Assembly (NCBI GenBank): GCA_964023205.1
Contig: OZ026840.1
Span: forward strand, 26,602,064-26,666,063
DNA from: Lutraria lutraria
Lineage: Eukaryota; Mollusca; Bivalvia; Venerida; Mactridae
DNA: 64,000 nucleotides
Direction: 5' to 3'
Shown: one piece after another, positions 49,201 to 63,500 of the stretch
Position numbering within the stretch: the stretch's first letter is position 1
Layout of the letters: each line of letters begins with the position of its first letter
Position numbers and translations under genes: made by a program
The notes under the pieces: model-generated
What the model was told of the DNA's origin: nothing
The model's database searches: none
The model's input: only the letters and a program-made list of their open reading frames with translations

Positions 49201-50400
49201 CGTCAGACAGTGTGCCGCTGTGGTGCAGTCGGTGGAGCATCGGACATTGAAAGCTTTCGTGTACATTTTGTGGCGGGTTCGAGCCCGGCCACGTGTCAAT
49301 TTTTTATTTTTTTTATTTAGCGTTATACAGGCTACAAAGCGTTACGCAATCGCTTGGAGTTTGTTTCTTGCAATTAAGAATGAAATAGAAACAACATATT
49401 GTGTACGTTTTGCATTAATACTCAGTTACTACTTGTACAATTGTGTCTAGCGGTACGACGGATATATTTCTACTCTAAGTTCGCTAAATATCTATTAATT
49501 GCAGATCTCTGCAATAATAGCGATTGCTATTCGCATATCACAAGGTGCTTACTTAAACGAAACCAGCCACATGGCGTTAGTTTGATATGTTGCACTATGC
49601 ACCAGTCAATGCTATTGTATCGTGCTATCATTACGTGTTGGGTTATTGTCGTTGGCAACAATGTGCATAATTATGGTTTATAGGTATCTTAGTGTGAATT
49701 TCACAAGCAGCGCGGGTCGTAGATGGACTTGTCTATGTTCTTTAGTGGTTGAAACTGAACGATTTCATTTGATATTAGTTATATAGAGACTGAGCATGTA
49801 CGGTTACATGGGTATGTAAGACGGAAATATGGTGAATCAGTATACATGCAATAGTTGAGTAAGTATAATGGTTTGTTAGTGCATGCACATTGGTGTGCTT
49901 GCATTACCGAATTGCATTTGTTTAAAAACTATCAGTCTGAGAAAAGTGGAACCGACTAATCGCAGAACAATTCCAAATCGAATGAGGGAGACCAGGCACC
50001 GCATTGAAATTGTGTATGCTATATTTGCGAACTTAACACATTAAGAATGTAAGTAAGCAGATGCGGAGAGAACTGTCTGACTGATTTGGGGGCCGTCTTG
50101 TGTCAAACACCCCCTACGCCCCATGCTTGGTAGGAACTATATAAGCTCGGATATGTGTAAGAATACGACTTAACTGAAAATGTCATTCATCGTATTACAA
50201 ACTCAGATTGCATGCAGTTGGTAGATATATACTTGGTAAGTTGCACACATTTTTTGTCACACCCTGTAGGTAACAAACACGCATAAGCGTGCATCGTCAA
50301 CAAAGGGAAGTAACCCAATTGCGTACAGGAAACGCACAACCAGAGTATCTAGGACTGCATGGGAAATGGTTATATGGTCATATATCCACGTATGCATGTT
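40090..50400 (+). repeat. 5204-bp higher-order repeat (four units), two tandem copies
   Basis: Copies at about 40090-45293 and 45294-50400. Shared markers 5204 bp apart include GCAGTCGCTTGG (41542 and 46746), AGACATAGCATG in two successive units, CTGTATGACTG with GTCTCAAAC, the T-A tRNA-like variant (44017 and 49221) and CAAGGTGCTT. A third partial copy covers about 52978-55450. Confidence 0.85.
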
Positions 50401-50949
50401 ATAATAAATTTTGAAAGCGTAAAACATGTCAAGTTTACAGTAATATGAAACCAATCAACCGAACACGTGCACAAATACCTTGATATATATGTTCCGATTC
50501 TCGTCAGACAGTGTGCCGCTGTGGTGCAGTCGGTGGAGCATCGGACATTGAAAGCTTTCGTGTACATTTTGTGGCGGGTTCGAGCCCGGCCACGTGTCAA
50601 TTTTTTATTTTTTTTATTTAGCGTTATACAGGCTACAAAGCGTTACGCAATCGCTTGGAGTTTGTTTCTTGCAATTAAGAATGAAATAGAAACAACATAT
50701 TGTGTACGTTTTGCATTAATACTCAGTTACTACTTGTACAATTGTGTCTAGCGGTACGACGGATATATTTCTACTCTAAGTTCGCTAAATATCTATTAAT
50801 TGCAGATCTCTGCAATAATAGCGATTGCTATTCGCATATCACAAGGGGCTTACTTAAACGAAACCAGCCACATGGCGTTAGTTTGATATGTTGCACTATG
50901 CACCAGTCAATGCTATTGTATCGTGCTATCATTACGTGTTGGGTTATTG

Positions 50950-53900
50950 TCGTTGGCAACAATGTGCATAATTATGGTATATAGGTATCTTAGTGTGAAT
51001 TTCACAAGCAGCGCGGGTCGTAGATGGACTTGTCTATGTTCTTTAGTGGTTGAAACTGAACGATTTCATTTGATATTAGTTATATAGAGACTGAGCATGT
51101 ACGGTTACATGTGTATGTAAGACGGACATATGGTGAATCAGTATTCATGCAATAGTTGAGTAAGTATAATGGTTTGTTAGTGCATGCACATTGGTGTGCT
51201 TGCATTACCGACTTGCATTTGTTTAAAAACTATCAGTCTGAGAAAAGTGGAACCGACTAATCGCAGAACAATTCCAAATCGAATGAGGGAGACCAGGCAC
51301 CGCATTGAAATTGTGTATGCTATATTTGCGAACTTAACACATTAAGAATGTAAGTAAGCTGATGCGGAGAGAACTGTCTAACTGATTTGGGGGCCGTCTT
51401 GTGTCAAACACCCCCTACGCCCCATGCTTGGTAGGAACTATATAAGCCCGGATATGTGTAAGAATACGACTTAACTGAAAATGTCATTCATCGTTTTATA
51501 ATCTCAGATTGCACGCAGTTGGTAGATATATACTTGGTAAGATGCACACATTTTTTGTCACACCCTGTAGGTAACAAACACGCATAAGCGTGCATCGTCA
51601 ACAAAGGGAAGTAACCCAATTGCGTACAGGAAACGACAACCAGAGTATCTAGGACTGCATGGGAAATGGTTATATGGTCATATATCCACGTATGCATGTT
51701 ATAATAAATTTTGAAAGCGTAAAACATGTCAAGTTTACAGTAATATGAAACCAATCAACCGAACACGTGCACAAATACCTTGATATATATGTTCCGATTC
51801 TCGTCAGACAGTGTGCCGCTGTGGCGCAGTCGGTAGAGCGTCGGACATTGAAAGCTTTCGTGTACATTTTGTGGCGGGTTCGAGCCCGGCCACGTGTCAA
51901 TTATTTATTTTTTTTATTTAGCGTTATACAGGCTACAAAGCGTTACGCAATCGCTTGGAGTTTGTTTCTTGCAATTAAGAATGAAATAGAAACAACATAT
52001 TGTGTACGTTTTGCATTAATACTCAGTTACTACTTGTACAATTGTGTCTAGCGGTACGACGGATATATTTCTACTCTAAGTTCGCTAAATATCTATTAAT
52101 TGCAGTTCTCTGCAATAATAGCGATTGCTATTCGCATATCACAAGGGGCTTACTTAAACGAAACCAGCCACATGGCGTTAGTTTGATATGTTGCACTATG
52201 CACCAGTCAATGCTATTGTATCGTGCTATCATTACGTGTTGGGTTATTGTCGTTGGCAACAATGTGCATAATTATGGTATATAGGTATCTTAGTGTGAAT
52301 TTCACAAGCAGCGCGGGTCGTAGATGGACTTGTCTATGTTCTTTAGTGGTTGAAACTGAACGATTTCATTTGATATTAGTTATATAGAGACTGAGCATGT
52401 ACGGTTACATGGGTATGTAAGACGGACATATGGTGAATCAGTATACATGCAATAGTTGAGTAAGTATAATGGTTTGTTAGTGCATGCACATTGGTGTGCT
52501 AGCATTACCGAATTGCATTTGTTTAAAAACTATCAGTCTGAGAAAAGTGGAACCGACTAATCGCAGAACAATTCCAAATCGAATGAGGGAGACCAGGCAC
52601 CGCATTGAAATTGTGTATGCTATATTTGAGAACTTAACACATTAAGAATGTAAGTAAGCAGATGCGGAGAGAACTGTCTGACTGATTTGGGGGCCGTCTT
52701 GTGTCAAACACCCCCTACGCCCCATGCTTGGTAGGAACTATATAAGCCCGGATATGTGTAAGAATACGACTTAACTGAAAATGTCATTCATCGTTTTACA
52801 ATCTCAGATTGCACGCAGTTGGTAGATATATACTTGGTAAGATGCACACATTTTTTGTCACACCCTGTAGGTAACAAACACGCATAAGCGTGCATCGTCA
52901 ACAAAGGGAAGTAACCCAATTGCGTACAGGAAACGCACAACCAGAGTATCTAGGACTGCATGGGAAATGGTTATATGGTCAGAAATCCACGTATGCATGT
53001 TATAATAAATTTTGAAAGCGTATAACATGTCAAGTTTACAGTAATATGAAACCAATCAACCGAACACGTGCACAAATACCTTGATATATATGTTCCGATT
53101 CTCGTCAGACAGTGTGCCGCTGTGGCGCAGTCGGTAGAGCGTCGGACATTGAAAGCTTTCGTATACATTTTGTGGCGGGTTCGAGCCCGGCCACGTGTCA
53201 ATTTTTATTTTTTTTATTTAGCGTTATACAGGCTACAAAGCGTTACGCAGTCGCTTGGAGTTTGTTTCTTGCAATTAAGAATGAAATAGAAACAACATAT
53301 TGTGTACGTTTTGCATTAATACTCAGTTACTACTTGTACAATTGTGTCTAGCGGTACGACGGATATATTTCTACTCTAAGTTCGCTAAATATCTATTAAT
53401 TGCAGATCTCTGCAATAATAGCGATTGCTATTCGCATATCACAAGGGGCTTACTTAAACGAAACCAGCCACATGGCGTTAGTTTGATATGTTGCACTATG
53501 CACCAGTCAATGCTATTGTATCGTGCTATCATTACGTGTTGGGTTATTGTCGTTGGCAACAATGTGCATAATTATGGTATATAGGTATCTTAGTGTGAAT
53601 TTCACAAGCAGCGCGGGTCGTAGATGGACTTGTCTATGTTCTTTAGTGGTTGAAACTGAACGATTTCCTTTGATATTAGTTATATAGAGACATAGCATGT
53701 ACGGTTACATTGGTATGTAAGACGGAAATATGGTGAATCAGTATACATGCAATAGTTGAGTAAGTATAATGGTTTGTTAGTGCATGCACATTGGTGTGCT
53801 TGCATTACCGAATTGCATTTGTTTAAAAACTATCAGTCTGAGAAAAGTGGAACCGACTAATCGCAGAACAATTCCAAATCGAATGAGGGAGACCAGGCAC

Positions 53901-56900
53901 CGCATTGAAATTGTGTATGCTATATTTGCGAACTTAACACATTAAGAATGTAAGTAAGCAGATGCGGAGAGAACTGTATGACTGATTTGGGGGCCGTCTT
54001 GTCTCAAACACCCCCTACGCCCCATGCTTGGTAGGAACTATATAAGCTCGGATATGTGTAAGAATACGACTTAACTGAAAATGTCATTCATCGTATTACA
54101 AACTGAGATTGCATGCAGTTGGTAGATATATACTTGGTAAGATGCACACATTTTTTGTCACACCCTGTAGGTAACAAACACGCATAAGCGTGCATCGTCA
54201 ACAAAGGGAAGTAACCCAATTGCGTACAGGAAACGCACAACCAGAGTATCTAGGACTGCATGGGAAATGGTTATATGGTCATATATCCACGTATGCATGT
54301 TATAATAAATTTTGAAAGCGTAAAACATGTCAAGTTTACAGTAATATGAAACCAATCAACCGAACACGTGCACAAATACCTTGATATATATGTTCCGATT
54401 CTCGTCAGAGAGTGTGCCGCTGTGGTGCAGTCGGTGGAGCATCGGACATTGAAAGCTTTCGTGTACATTTTGTGGCGGGTTCGAGCCCGGCCACGTGTCA
54501 ATTTTTTATTTTTTTTATTTAGCGTTATACAGGCTACAAAGCGTTACGCAATCGCTTGGAGTTTGTTTCTTGCAATTAAGAATGAAATAGAAACAACATA
54601 TTGTGTACGTTTTGCATTAATACTCAGTTACTACTTGTACAATTGTGTCTAGCGGTACGACGGATATATTTCTACTCTAAGTTCGCTAAATATCTATTAA
54701 TTGCAGATCTCTGCAATAATAGCGATTGCTATTCGCATATCACAAGGTGCTTACTTAAACGAAACCAGCCACATGGCGTTAGTTTGATATGTTGCACTAT
54801 GCACCAGTCAATGCTATTGTATCGTGCTATCATTACGTGTTGGGTTATTGTCGTTGGCAACAATGTGCATAATTATGGTTTATAGGTATCTTAGTGTGAA
54901 TTTCACAAGCAGCGCGTGTCGTAGATGGACTTGTCTATGTTCTTTAGTGGTTGAAACTGAACGATTTCATTTGATATTAGTTATATAGAGACTGAGCATG
55001 TACGGTTACATGGGTATGTAAGACGGAAATATGGTGAATCAGTATACATGCAATAGTTGAGTAAGTATAATGGTTTGTTAGTGCATGCACATTGGTGTGC
55101 TTGCATTACCGAATTGCATTTGTTTAAAAACTATCAGTCTGAGAAAAGTGGAACCGACTAATCGCAGAACAATTCCAAATCGAATGAGGGAGACCAGGCA
55201 CCGCATTGAAATTGTGTATGCTATATTTGCGAACTTAACACATTAAGAATGTAAGTAAGCAGATGCGGAGAGAACTGTCTGACTGATTTGGGGGCCGTCT
55301 TGTGTCAAACACCCCCTACGCCCCATGCTTGGTAGGAACTATATAAGCTCGGATATGTGTAAGAATACGACTTAACTGAAAATGTCATTCATCGTATTAC
55401 AAACTCAGATTGCATGCAGTTGGTAGATATATACTTGGTAAGTTGCACACATTTTTTGTCACACCCTGTAGGTAACAAACACGCATAAGCGTGCATCGTC
55501 AACAAAGGGAAGTAACCCAATTGCGTACAGGAAACGCACAACCAGAGTATCTAGGACTGCATGGGAAATGGTTATATGGTCATATATCCACGTATGCATG
55601 TTATAATAAATTTTGAAAGCGTAAAACATGTCAAGTTTACAGTAATATGAAACCAATCAACCGAACACGTGCACAAATATCTTGATATATATGTTCCGAT
55701 TCTCGTCAGACAGTGTGCCGCTGTGGTGCAGTCGGTGGAGCATCGGACATTGAAAGCTTTCGTGTACATTTTGTGGCGGGTTCGAGCCCGGCCACGTGTC
55801 AATTTTTTATTTTTTTTATTTAGCGTTATACAGGCTACAAAGCGTTACGCAATCGCTTGGAGTTTGTTTCTTGCAATTAAGAATGAAATAGAAACAACAT
55901 ATTGTGTACGTTTTGCATTAATACTCAGTTACTACTTGTACAATTGTGTCTAGCGGTACGACGGATATATTTCTACTCTAAGTTCGCTAAATATCTATTA
56001 ATTGCAGATCTCTGCAATAATAGCGATTGCTATTCGCATATCACAAGGGGCTTACTTAAACGAAACCAGCCACATGGCGTTAGTTTGATATGTTGCACTA
56101 TGCACCAGTCAATGCTATTGTATCGTGCTATCATTACGTGTTGGGTTATTGTCGTTGGCAACAATGTGCATAATTATGGTTTATAGGTATCTTAGTGTGA
56201 ATTTCACAAGCAGCGCGTGTCGTAGATGGACTTGTCTATGTTCTTTAGTGGTTGAAACTGAACGATTTCATTTGATATTAGTTATATAGAGACTGAGCAT
56301 GTACGGTTACATGGGTATGTAAGACGGAAATATGGTGAATCAGTATACATGCAATAGTTGAGTAAGTATAATGGTTTGTTAGTGCATGCACATTGGTGTG
56401 CTTGCATTACCGAATTGCATTTGTTTAAAAACTATCAGTCTGAGAAAAGTGGAACCGACTAATCGCAGAACAATTCCAAATCGAATGAGGGAGACCAGGC
56501 ACCGCATTGAAATTGTGTATGCTATATTTGCGAACTTAACACATTAAGAATGTAAGTAAGCAGATGCGGAGAGAACTGTCTGACTGATTTGGGGGCCGTC
56601 TTGTGTCAAACACCCCCTACGCCCCATGCTTGGTAGGAACTATATAAGCTCGGATATGTGTAAGAATACGACTTAACTGAAAATGTCATTCATCGTATTA
56701 CAAACTCAGATTGCATGCAGTTGGTAGATATATACTTGGTAAGTTGCACACATTTTTTGTCACACCCTGTAGGTAACAAACACGCATAAGCGTGCATCGT
56801 CAACAAAGGGAAGTAACCCAATTGCGTACAGGAAACGCACAACCAGAGTATCTAGGACTGCATGGGAAATGGTTATATGGTCATATATCCACGTATGCAT

Positions 56901-59350
56901 GTTATAATAAATTTTGAAAGCGTAAAACATGTCAAGTTTACAGTAATATGAAACCAATCAACCGAACACGTGCACAAATACCTTGATATATATGTTCCGA
57001 TTCTCGTCAGACAGTGTGCCGCTGTGGTGCAGTCGGTGGAGCATCGGACATTGAAAGCTTTCGTGTACATTTTGTGGCGGGTTCGAGCCCGGCCACGTGT
57101 CAATTTTTTATTTTTTTTATTTAGCGTTATACAGGCTACAAAGCGTTACGCAATCGCTTGGAGTTTGTTTCTTGCAATTAAGAATGAAATAGAAACAACA
57201 TATTGTGTACGTTTTGCATTAATACTCAGTTACTACTTGTACAATTGTGTCTAGCGGTACGACGGATATATTTCTACTCTAAGTTCGCTAAATATCTATT
57301 AATTGCAGATCTCTGCAATAATAGCGATTGCTATTCGCATATCACAAGGGGCTTACTTAAACGAAACCAGCCACATGGCGTTAGTTTGATATGTTGCACT
57401 ATGCACCAGTCAATGCTATTGTATCGTGCTATCATTACGTGTTGGGTTATTGTCGTTGGCAACAATGTGCATAATTATGGTATATAGGTATCTTAGTGTG
57501 AATTTCACAAGCAGCGCGGGTCGTAGTTGGACTTGTCTATGTTCTTTAGTGGTTGAAACTGAACGATTTCATTTGATATTAGTTATATAGAGACTGAGCA
57601 TGTACGGTTACATGTGTATGTAAGACGGACATATGGTGAATCAGTATTCATGCAATAGTTGAGTAAGTATAATGGTTTGTTAGTGCATGCACATTGGTGT
57701 GCTTGCATTACCGACTTGCATTTGTTTAAAAACTATCAGTCTGAGAAAAGTGGAACCGACTAATCGCAGAACAATTCCAAATCGAATGAGGGAGACCAGG
57801 CACCGCATTGAAATTGTGTATGCTATATTTGCGAACTTAACACATTAAGAATGTAAGTAAGCTGATGCGGAGAGAACTGTCTAACTGATTTGGGGGCCGT
57901 CTTGTGTCAAACACCCCCTACGCCCCATGCTTGGTAGGAACTATATAAGCCCGGATATGTGTAAGAATACGACTTAACTGAAAATGTCATTCATCGTTTT
58001 ATAATCTCAGATTGCACGCAGTTGGTAGATATATACTTGGTAAGATGCACACATTTTTTGTCACACCCTGTAGGTAACAAACACGCATAAGCGTGCATCG
58101 TCAACAAAGGGAAGTAACCCAATTGCGTACAGGAAACGACAACCAGAGTATCTAGGACTGCATGGGAAATGGTTATATGGTCATATATCCACGTATGCAT
58201 GTTATAATAAATTTTGAAAGCGTAAAACATGTCAAGTTTACAGTAATATGAAACCAATCAACCGAACACGTGCACAAATACCTTGATATATATGTTCCGA
58301 TTCTCGTCAGACAGTGTGCCGCTGTGGCGCAGTCGGTAGAGCGTCGGACATTGAAAGCTTTCGTGTACATTTTGTGGCGGGTTCGAGCCCGGCCACGTGT
58401 CAATTATTTATTTTTTTTATTTAGCGTTATACAGGCTACAAAGCGTTACGCAATCGCTTGGAGTTTGTTTCTTGCAATTAAGAATGAAATAGAAACAACA
58501 TATTGTGTACGTTTTGCATTAATACTCAGTTACTACTTGTACAATTGTGTCTAGCGGTACGACGGATATATTTCTACTCTAAGTTCGCTAAATATCTATT
58601 AATTGCAGTTCTCTGCAATAATAGCGATTGCTATTCGCATATCACAAGGGGCTTACTTAAACGAAACCAGCCACATGGCGTTAGTTTGATATGTTGCACT
58701 ATGCACCAGTCAATGCTATTGTATCGTGCTATCATTACGTGTTGGGTTATTGTCGTTGGCAACAATGTGCATAATTATGGTATATAGGTATCTTAGTGTG
58801 AATTTCACAAGCAGCGCGGGTCGTAGATGGACTTGTCTATGTTCTTTAGTGGTTGAAACTGAACGATTTCATTTGATATTAGTTATATAGAGACTGAGCA
58901 TGTACGGTTACATGGGTATGTAAGACGGACATATGGTGAATCAGTATACATGCAATAGTTGAGTAAGTATAATGGTTTGTTAGTGCATGCACATTGGTGT
59001 GCTTGCATTGCCGAATTGCATTTGTTTAAAAACTATCAGTCGGAGAAAAGTGGAACCGACTAATCGCAGAACAATTCCAAATCGAATGAAGGAGACCAGG
59101 CACCGCATTGAAATTGTGTATGCTATATTTGCGAACTTAACACATTAAGAATGTAAGTAAGCAGATGCGGAGAGAACTGTCTGACTGATTTGGGGGCCGT
59201 CTTGTGTCAAACACCCCCTACGCCCCATGCTTGGTAGGAACTATATAAGCCCGGATATGTGTAAGAATACGACTTAACTGAAAATGTCATTCATCGTTTT
59301 ACAATCTCAGATTGCATGCAGTTGGTAGATATATACTTGGTAAGATGCAC
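50950..59350 (+). repeat. Region with a 6503-bp spaced duplication of satellite units
   Basis: Two blocks about 6503 bp apart (about 51000-52500 and 57500-59000) share private changes: ACATGTGTATG, GTATTCATGC, CGACTTGCATT, AAGCTGATGCGG, a 1-bp loss giving GAAACGACAACC (near 51632 and 58135), CAATTATTTATT and GCAGTTCTCTGC. The shift is five units minus 2 bp. Confidence 0.8.
52978..55450 (+). repeat. Partial third copy of the 5204-bp higher-order repeat
   Basis: It shares, in order, AAATCCACG after GTCA, GCAGTCGCTTGG, AGACATAGCATG, CTGTATGACTG, the T-A tRNA-like variant (A-box 54423), CAAGGTGCTT and GTAAGTTGCAC with the two upstream copies. The preceding units are of a different type, so the block was moved or partly overwritten. 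Confidence 0.75.
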
Positions 59351-60599
59351 ACATTTTTTGTCACACCCTGTAGGTAACAAACACGCATAAGCGTGCATCG
59401 TCAACAAAGGGAAGTAACCCAATTGCGTACAGGAAACGCACAACCAGAGTATCTAGGACTGCATGGGAAATGGTTATATGGTCATATATCCACGTATGCA
59501 TGTTATAATAAATTTTGAAAGCGTAAAACATGTCAAGTTTACAGTAATATGAAACCAATCAACCGAACACGTGCACAAATACCTTGATATATATGTTCCG
59601 ATTCTCGTCAGACAGTGTGCCGCTGTGGTGCAGACGGTGGAGCATCGGACATTGAAAGCTTTCGTGTACATTTTGTGGCGGGTTCGAGCCCGGCCACGTG
59701 TCAATTTTTTATTTTTTTTTATTTAGCGTTATACAGGCTACAAAGCGTTACGCAATCGCTTGGAGTTTGTTTCTTGCAATTAAGAATGAAATAGAAACAA
59801 CATATTGTGTACGTTTTGCATTAATACTCAGTTACTACTTGTACAATTGTGTCTAGCGGTACGACGGATATATTTCTACTCTAAGTTCGCTAAATATCTA
59901 TTAATTGCAGATCTCTGCAATAATAGCGATTGCTATTCGCATATCACAAGGGGCTTACTTAAACGAAACCAGCCACATGGCGTTAGTTTGATATGTTGCA
60001 CTATGCACCAGTCAATGCTATTGTATCGTGCTATCATTACCTGTTGGGTTATTGTCGTTGGCAACAATGTGCATAATTATGGTATATAGGTATCGTAGTG
60101 TGAATTTCACAAGCAGCGCGGGTCGTAGATGGACTTGTCTATGTTCTTTAGTGGTTGAAACTGGACGATTTCATTTGATATTAGTTATATAGAGACTGAG
60201 CATGTACGGTTACATGGGTATGTAAGACGGACATATGGTGAATCAGTATACATGCAATAGTTGAGTAAGTATAATGGTTTGTTAGTGCATGCACATTGGT
60301 GTGCTTGCATTACCGAATTGCATTTGTTTAAAAACTATCAGTCTGAGAAAAGTGGAACCGACTAATCGCAGAACAATTCCAAATCGAATGAGGGAGACCA
60401 GGCACCGCATTGAAATTGTGTATGCTATATTTGCGAACTTAACACATTAAGAATGTAAGTAAGCAGATGCGGAGAGAACTGTCTGACTGATTTGGGGGCC
60501 GTCTTGTGTCAAACACCCCCTACGCCCCATGCTTGGTAGGAACTATATAAGCCCGGATATGTGTAAGAATACGACTTAACTGAAAATGTCATTCATCGT

Positions 60600-63500
60600 T
60601 TTACAATCTCAGATTGCACGCAGTTGGTAGATATATACTTGGTAAGATGCACACATTTTTTGCATTTTTTGTCACACCCTGTAGGTAACAAACACGCATA
60701 AGCGTGCATCGTCAACAAAGGGAAGTAACCCAATTGCGTACAGGAAACGCACAACCAGAGTATCTAGGACTGCATGGGAAATGGTTATATGGTCATATAT
60801 CCACGTATGCATGTTATAATAAATTTTGAAAGCGTAAAACATGTCAAGTTTACAGTAATATGAAACCAATCAACCGAACACGTGCACAAATACCTTGATA
60901 TATATGTTCCGATTCTCGTCAGACAGTGTGCCGCTGTGGCGCAGTCGGTAGAGCGTCGGACATTGAAAGCTTTCGTGTACATTTTGTGGCGGGTTCGAGC
61001 CCGGCCACGTGTCAATTTTTTATTTTTTTTATTTAGCGTTATACAGGCTACAAAGCGTTACGCAATCGCTTGGAGTTTGTTTCTTGCGATTAAGAATGAA
61101 ATAGAAACAACATATTGTGTACGTTTTGCATTAATACTCAGTTACTACTTGTACAATTGTGTCTAGCGGTACGACGGATATATTTCTACTCTAAGTTCGC
61201 TAAATATCTATTAATTGCAGATCTCTGCAATAATAGCGATTGCTATTCGCATATCACAAGGGGCTTACTTAAACGAAACCAGCCACATGGCGTCAGTTTG
61301 ATATGTTGCACTATGCACCAGTCAATGCTATTGTATCGTGCTATCATTACGTGTTGGGTTATTGTCTTTGGCAACAATGTGCATAATTATGGTATATAGG
61401 TATCTTAGTGTGAATTTCACAAGCAGAGCGGGTCGTAGATGGACTTGTCTATGTTCTTTAGTGGTTGAAACTGAACGATTTCATTTGATATTAGTTATAT
61501 AGAGACTGAGCATGTACGGTTACATGGGTATGTAAGACGGACATATGGTGAATCAGTATACATGCAATAGTTGAGTAAGTAAAATGGTTTGTTAGTGCAT
61601 GCACATTGGTGTGCTTGCATTACCGAATTGCATTTGTTTAAAAACTATCAGTCTGAGAAAAGTGGAACCGACTTATCGCAGAACAATTCCAGATCGAATG
61701 AGGGAGACCAGGCACCGCATTGAAATTGTGTATGCTATATTTGCGAACTTAACACATTAAGAATGTAAGTAAGCAGATGCGGAGAGAACTGTCTGACTGA
61801 TTTGGAGGCCGTCTTGTGTCAAACACCCCCTACGCCCCATGCTTGGTAGGAACTATATAAGCCCGGATATGTGTAAGAATACGACTTAACTGAAAATGTC
61901 ATTCATCGTTTTACAATCTCAGATTGCATGCAGTTGGTAGATATATAATTGGTAAGATGCACACATTTTTTGTCACACCCTGTAGGTAACAAACACGCAT
62001 AAGCGTGCATCGTCAACAAAGGGAAGTAACCCAATTGCGTACAGGAAACGCACAACCAGAGTATCTAGGACTGCATGGGAAATGGTTATATGGTCATATA
62101 TCCACGTATGCATGTTATAATAAATTTTGAAAGCGTAAAACATGTCAAGTTTACAGTAATATGAAACCAATCAACCGAACACGTGCACAAATACCTTGAT
62201 ATATATGTTCCGATTCTCGTCAGACAGTGTGCCGCTGTGGCGCAGTCGGTAGAGCGTCGGACATTGAAAGCTTTCGTGTACATTTTGTGGCGGGTTCGAG
62301 CCCGGCCACGTGTCAATTTTTTATTTTTTTTATTTAGCGTTATACAGGCTACAAAGCGTTACGCAATCGCTTGGAGTTTGTTTCTTGCAATTAAGAATGA
62401 AATAGAAACAACATATTGTGTACGTTTTGCATTAATACTCAGTTACTACTTGTACAATTGTGTCTAGCGGTACGACGGGTATATTTCTACTCTAAGTTCG
62501 CTAAATATCTATTAATTGCAGATCTCTGCAATAATAGCGATTGCTATTCGCATATCACAAGGGGCTTACTTAAACGAAACCAGCCACATGGCGTTAGTTT
62601 GATATGTTGCACTATGCACCAGTCAATGCTATTGTATCGTGCTATCATTACGTGTTGGGTTATTGTCGTTGGCAACAATGTGCATAATTATGGTATATAG
62701 GTATCTTAGTGTGAATTTCACAAGCAGCGCGGGTCGTAGATGGACTTGTCTATGTTCTTTAGTGGTTGAAACTGAACGATTTCATTTGATATTAGTTATA
62801 TAGAGACTGAGCATGTACGGTTACATGGGTATGTAAGACGGACATATGGTGAATCAGTATACATGCAATAGTTGAGTAAGTATAATGGTTTGTTAGTGCA
62901 TGCACATTGGTGTGCTTGCATTACCGAATTGCATTTGTTTAAAAACTATCAGTCTGAGAAAAGTGGAACCGACTAATCGCAGAACAATTCCAAATGGAAT
63001 GAGGGAGACCAGGCACCGCATTGAAATTGTGTATGCTATATTTGCGAACTCAACACATTAAGAATGTAAGTAAGCAGATGCGGAGAGAACTGTCTGACTG
63101 ATTTGGGGGCCGTCTTGTGTCAAACACCCCCTACGCCCCATGCTTGGTAGGAACTATATAAGCCCGGATATGTGTAAGAATACGACTTAACTGAAAATGT
63201 CATTCATCGTTTTACAATCTCAGATTGCACGCAGTTGGTAGATATATACTTGGTAAGATGCACACATTTTTTGCATTTTTTGTCACACCCTGTAGGTAAC
63301 AAACACGCATAAGCGTGCATCGTCAACAAAGGGAAGTAACCCAATTGCGTACAGGAAACGCACAACCAGAGTATCTAGGACTGCATGGGAAATGGTTATA
63401 TGGTCATATATCCACGTATGCATGTTATAATAAATTTTGAAAGCGTAAAACATGTCAAGTTTACAGTAATATGAAACCAATCAACCGAACACGTGCACAA

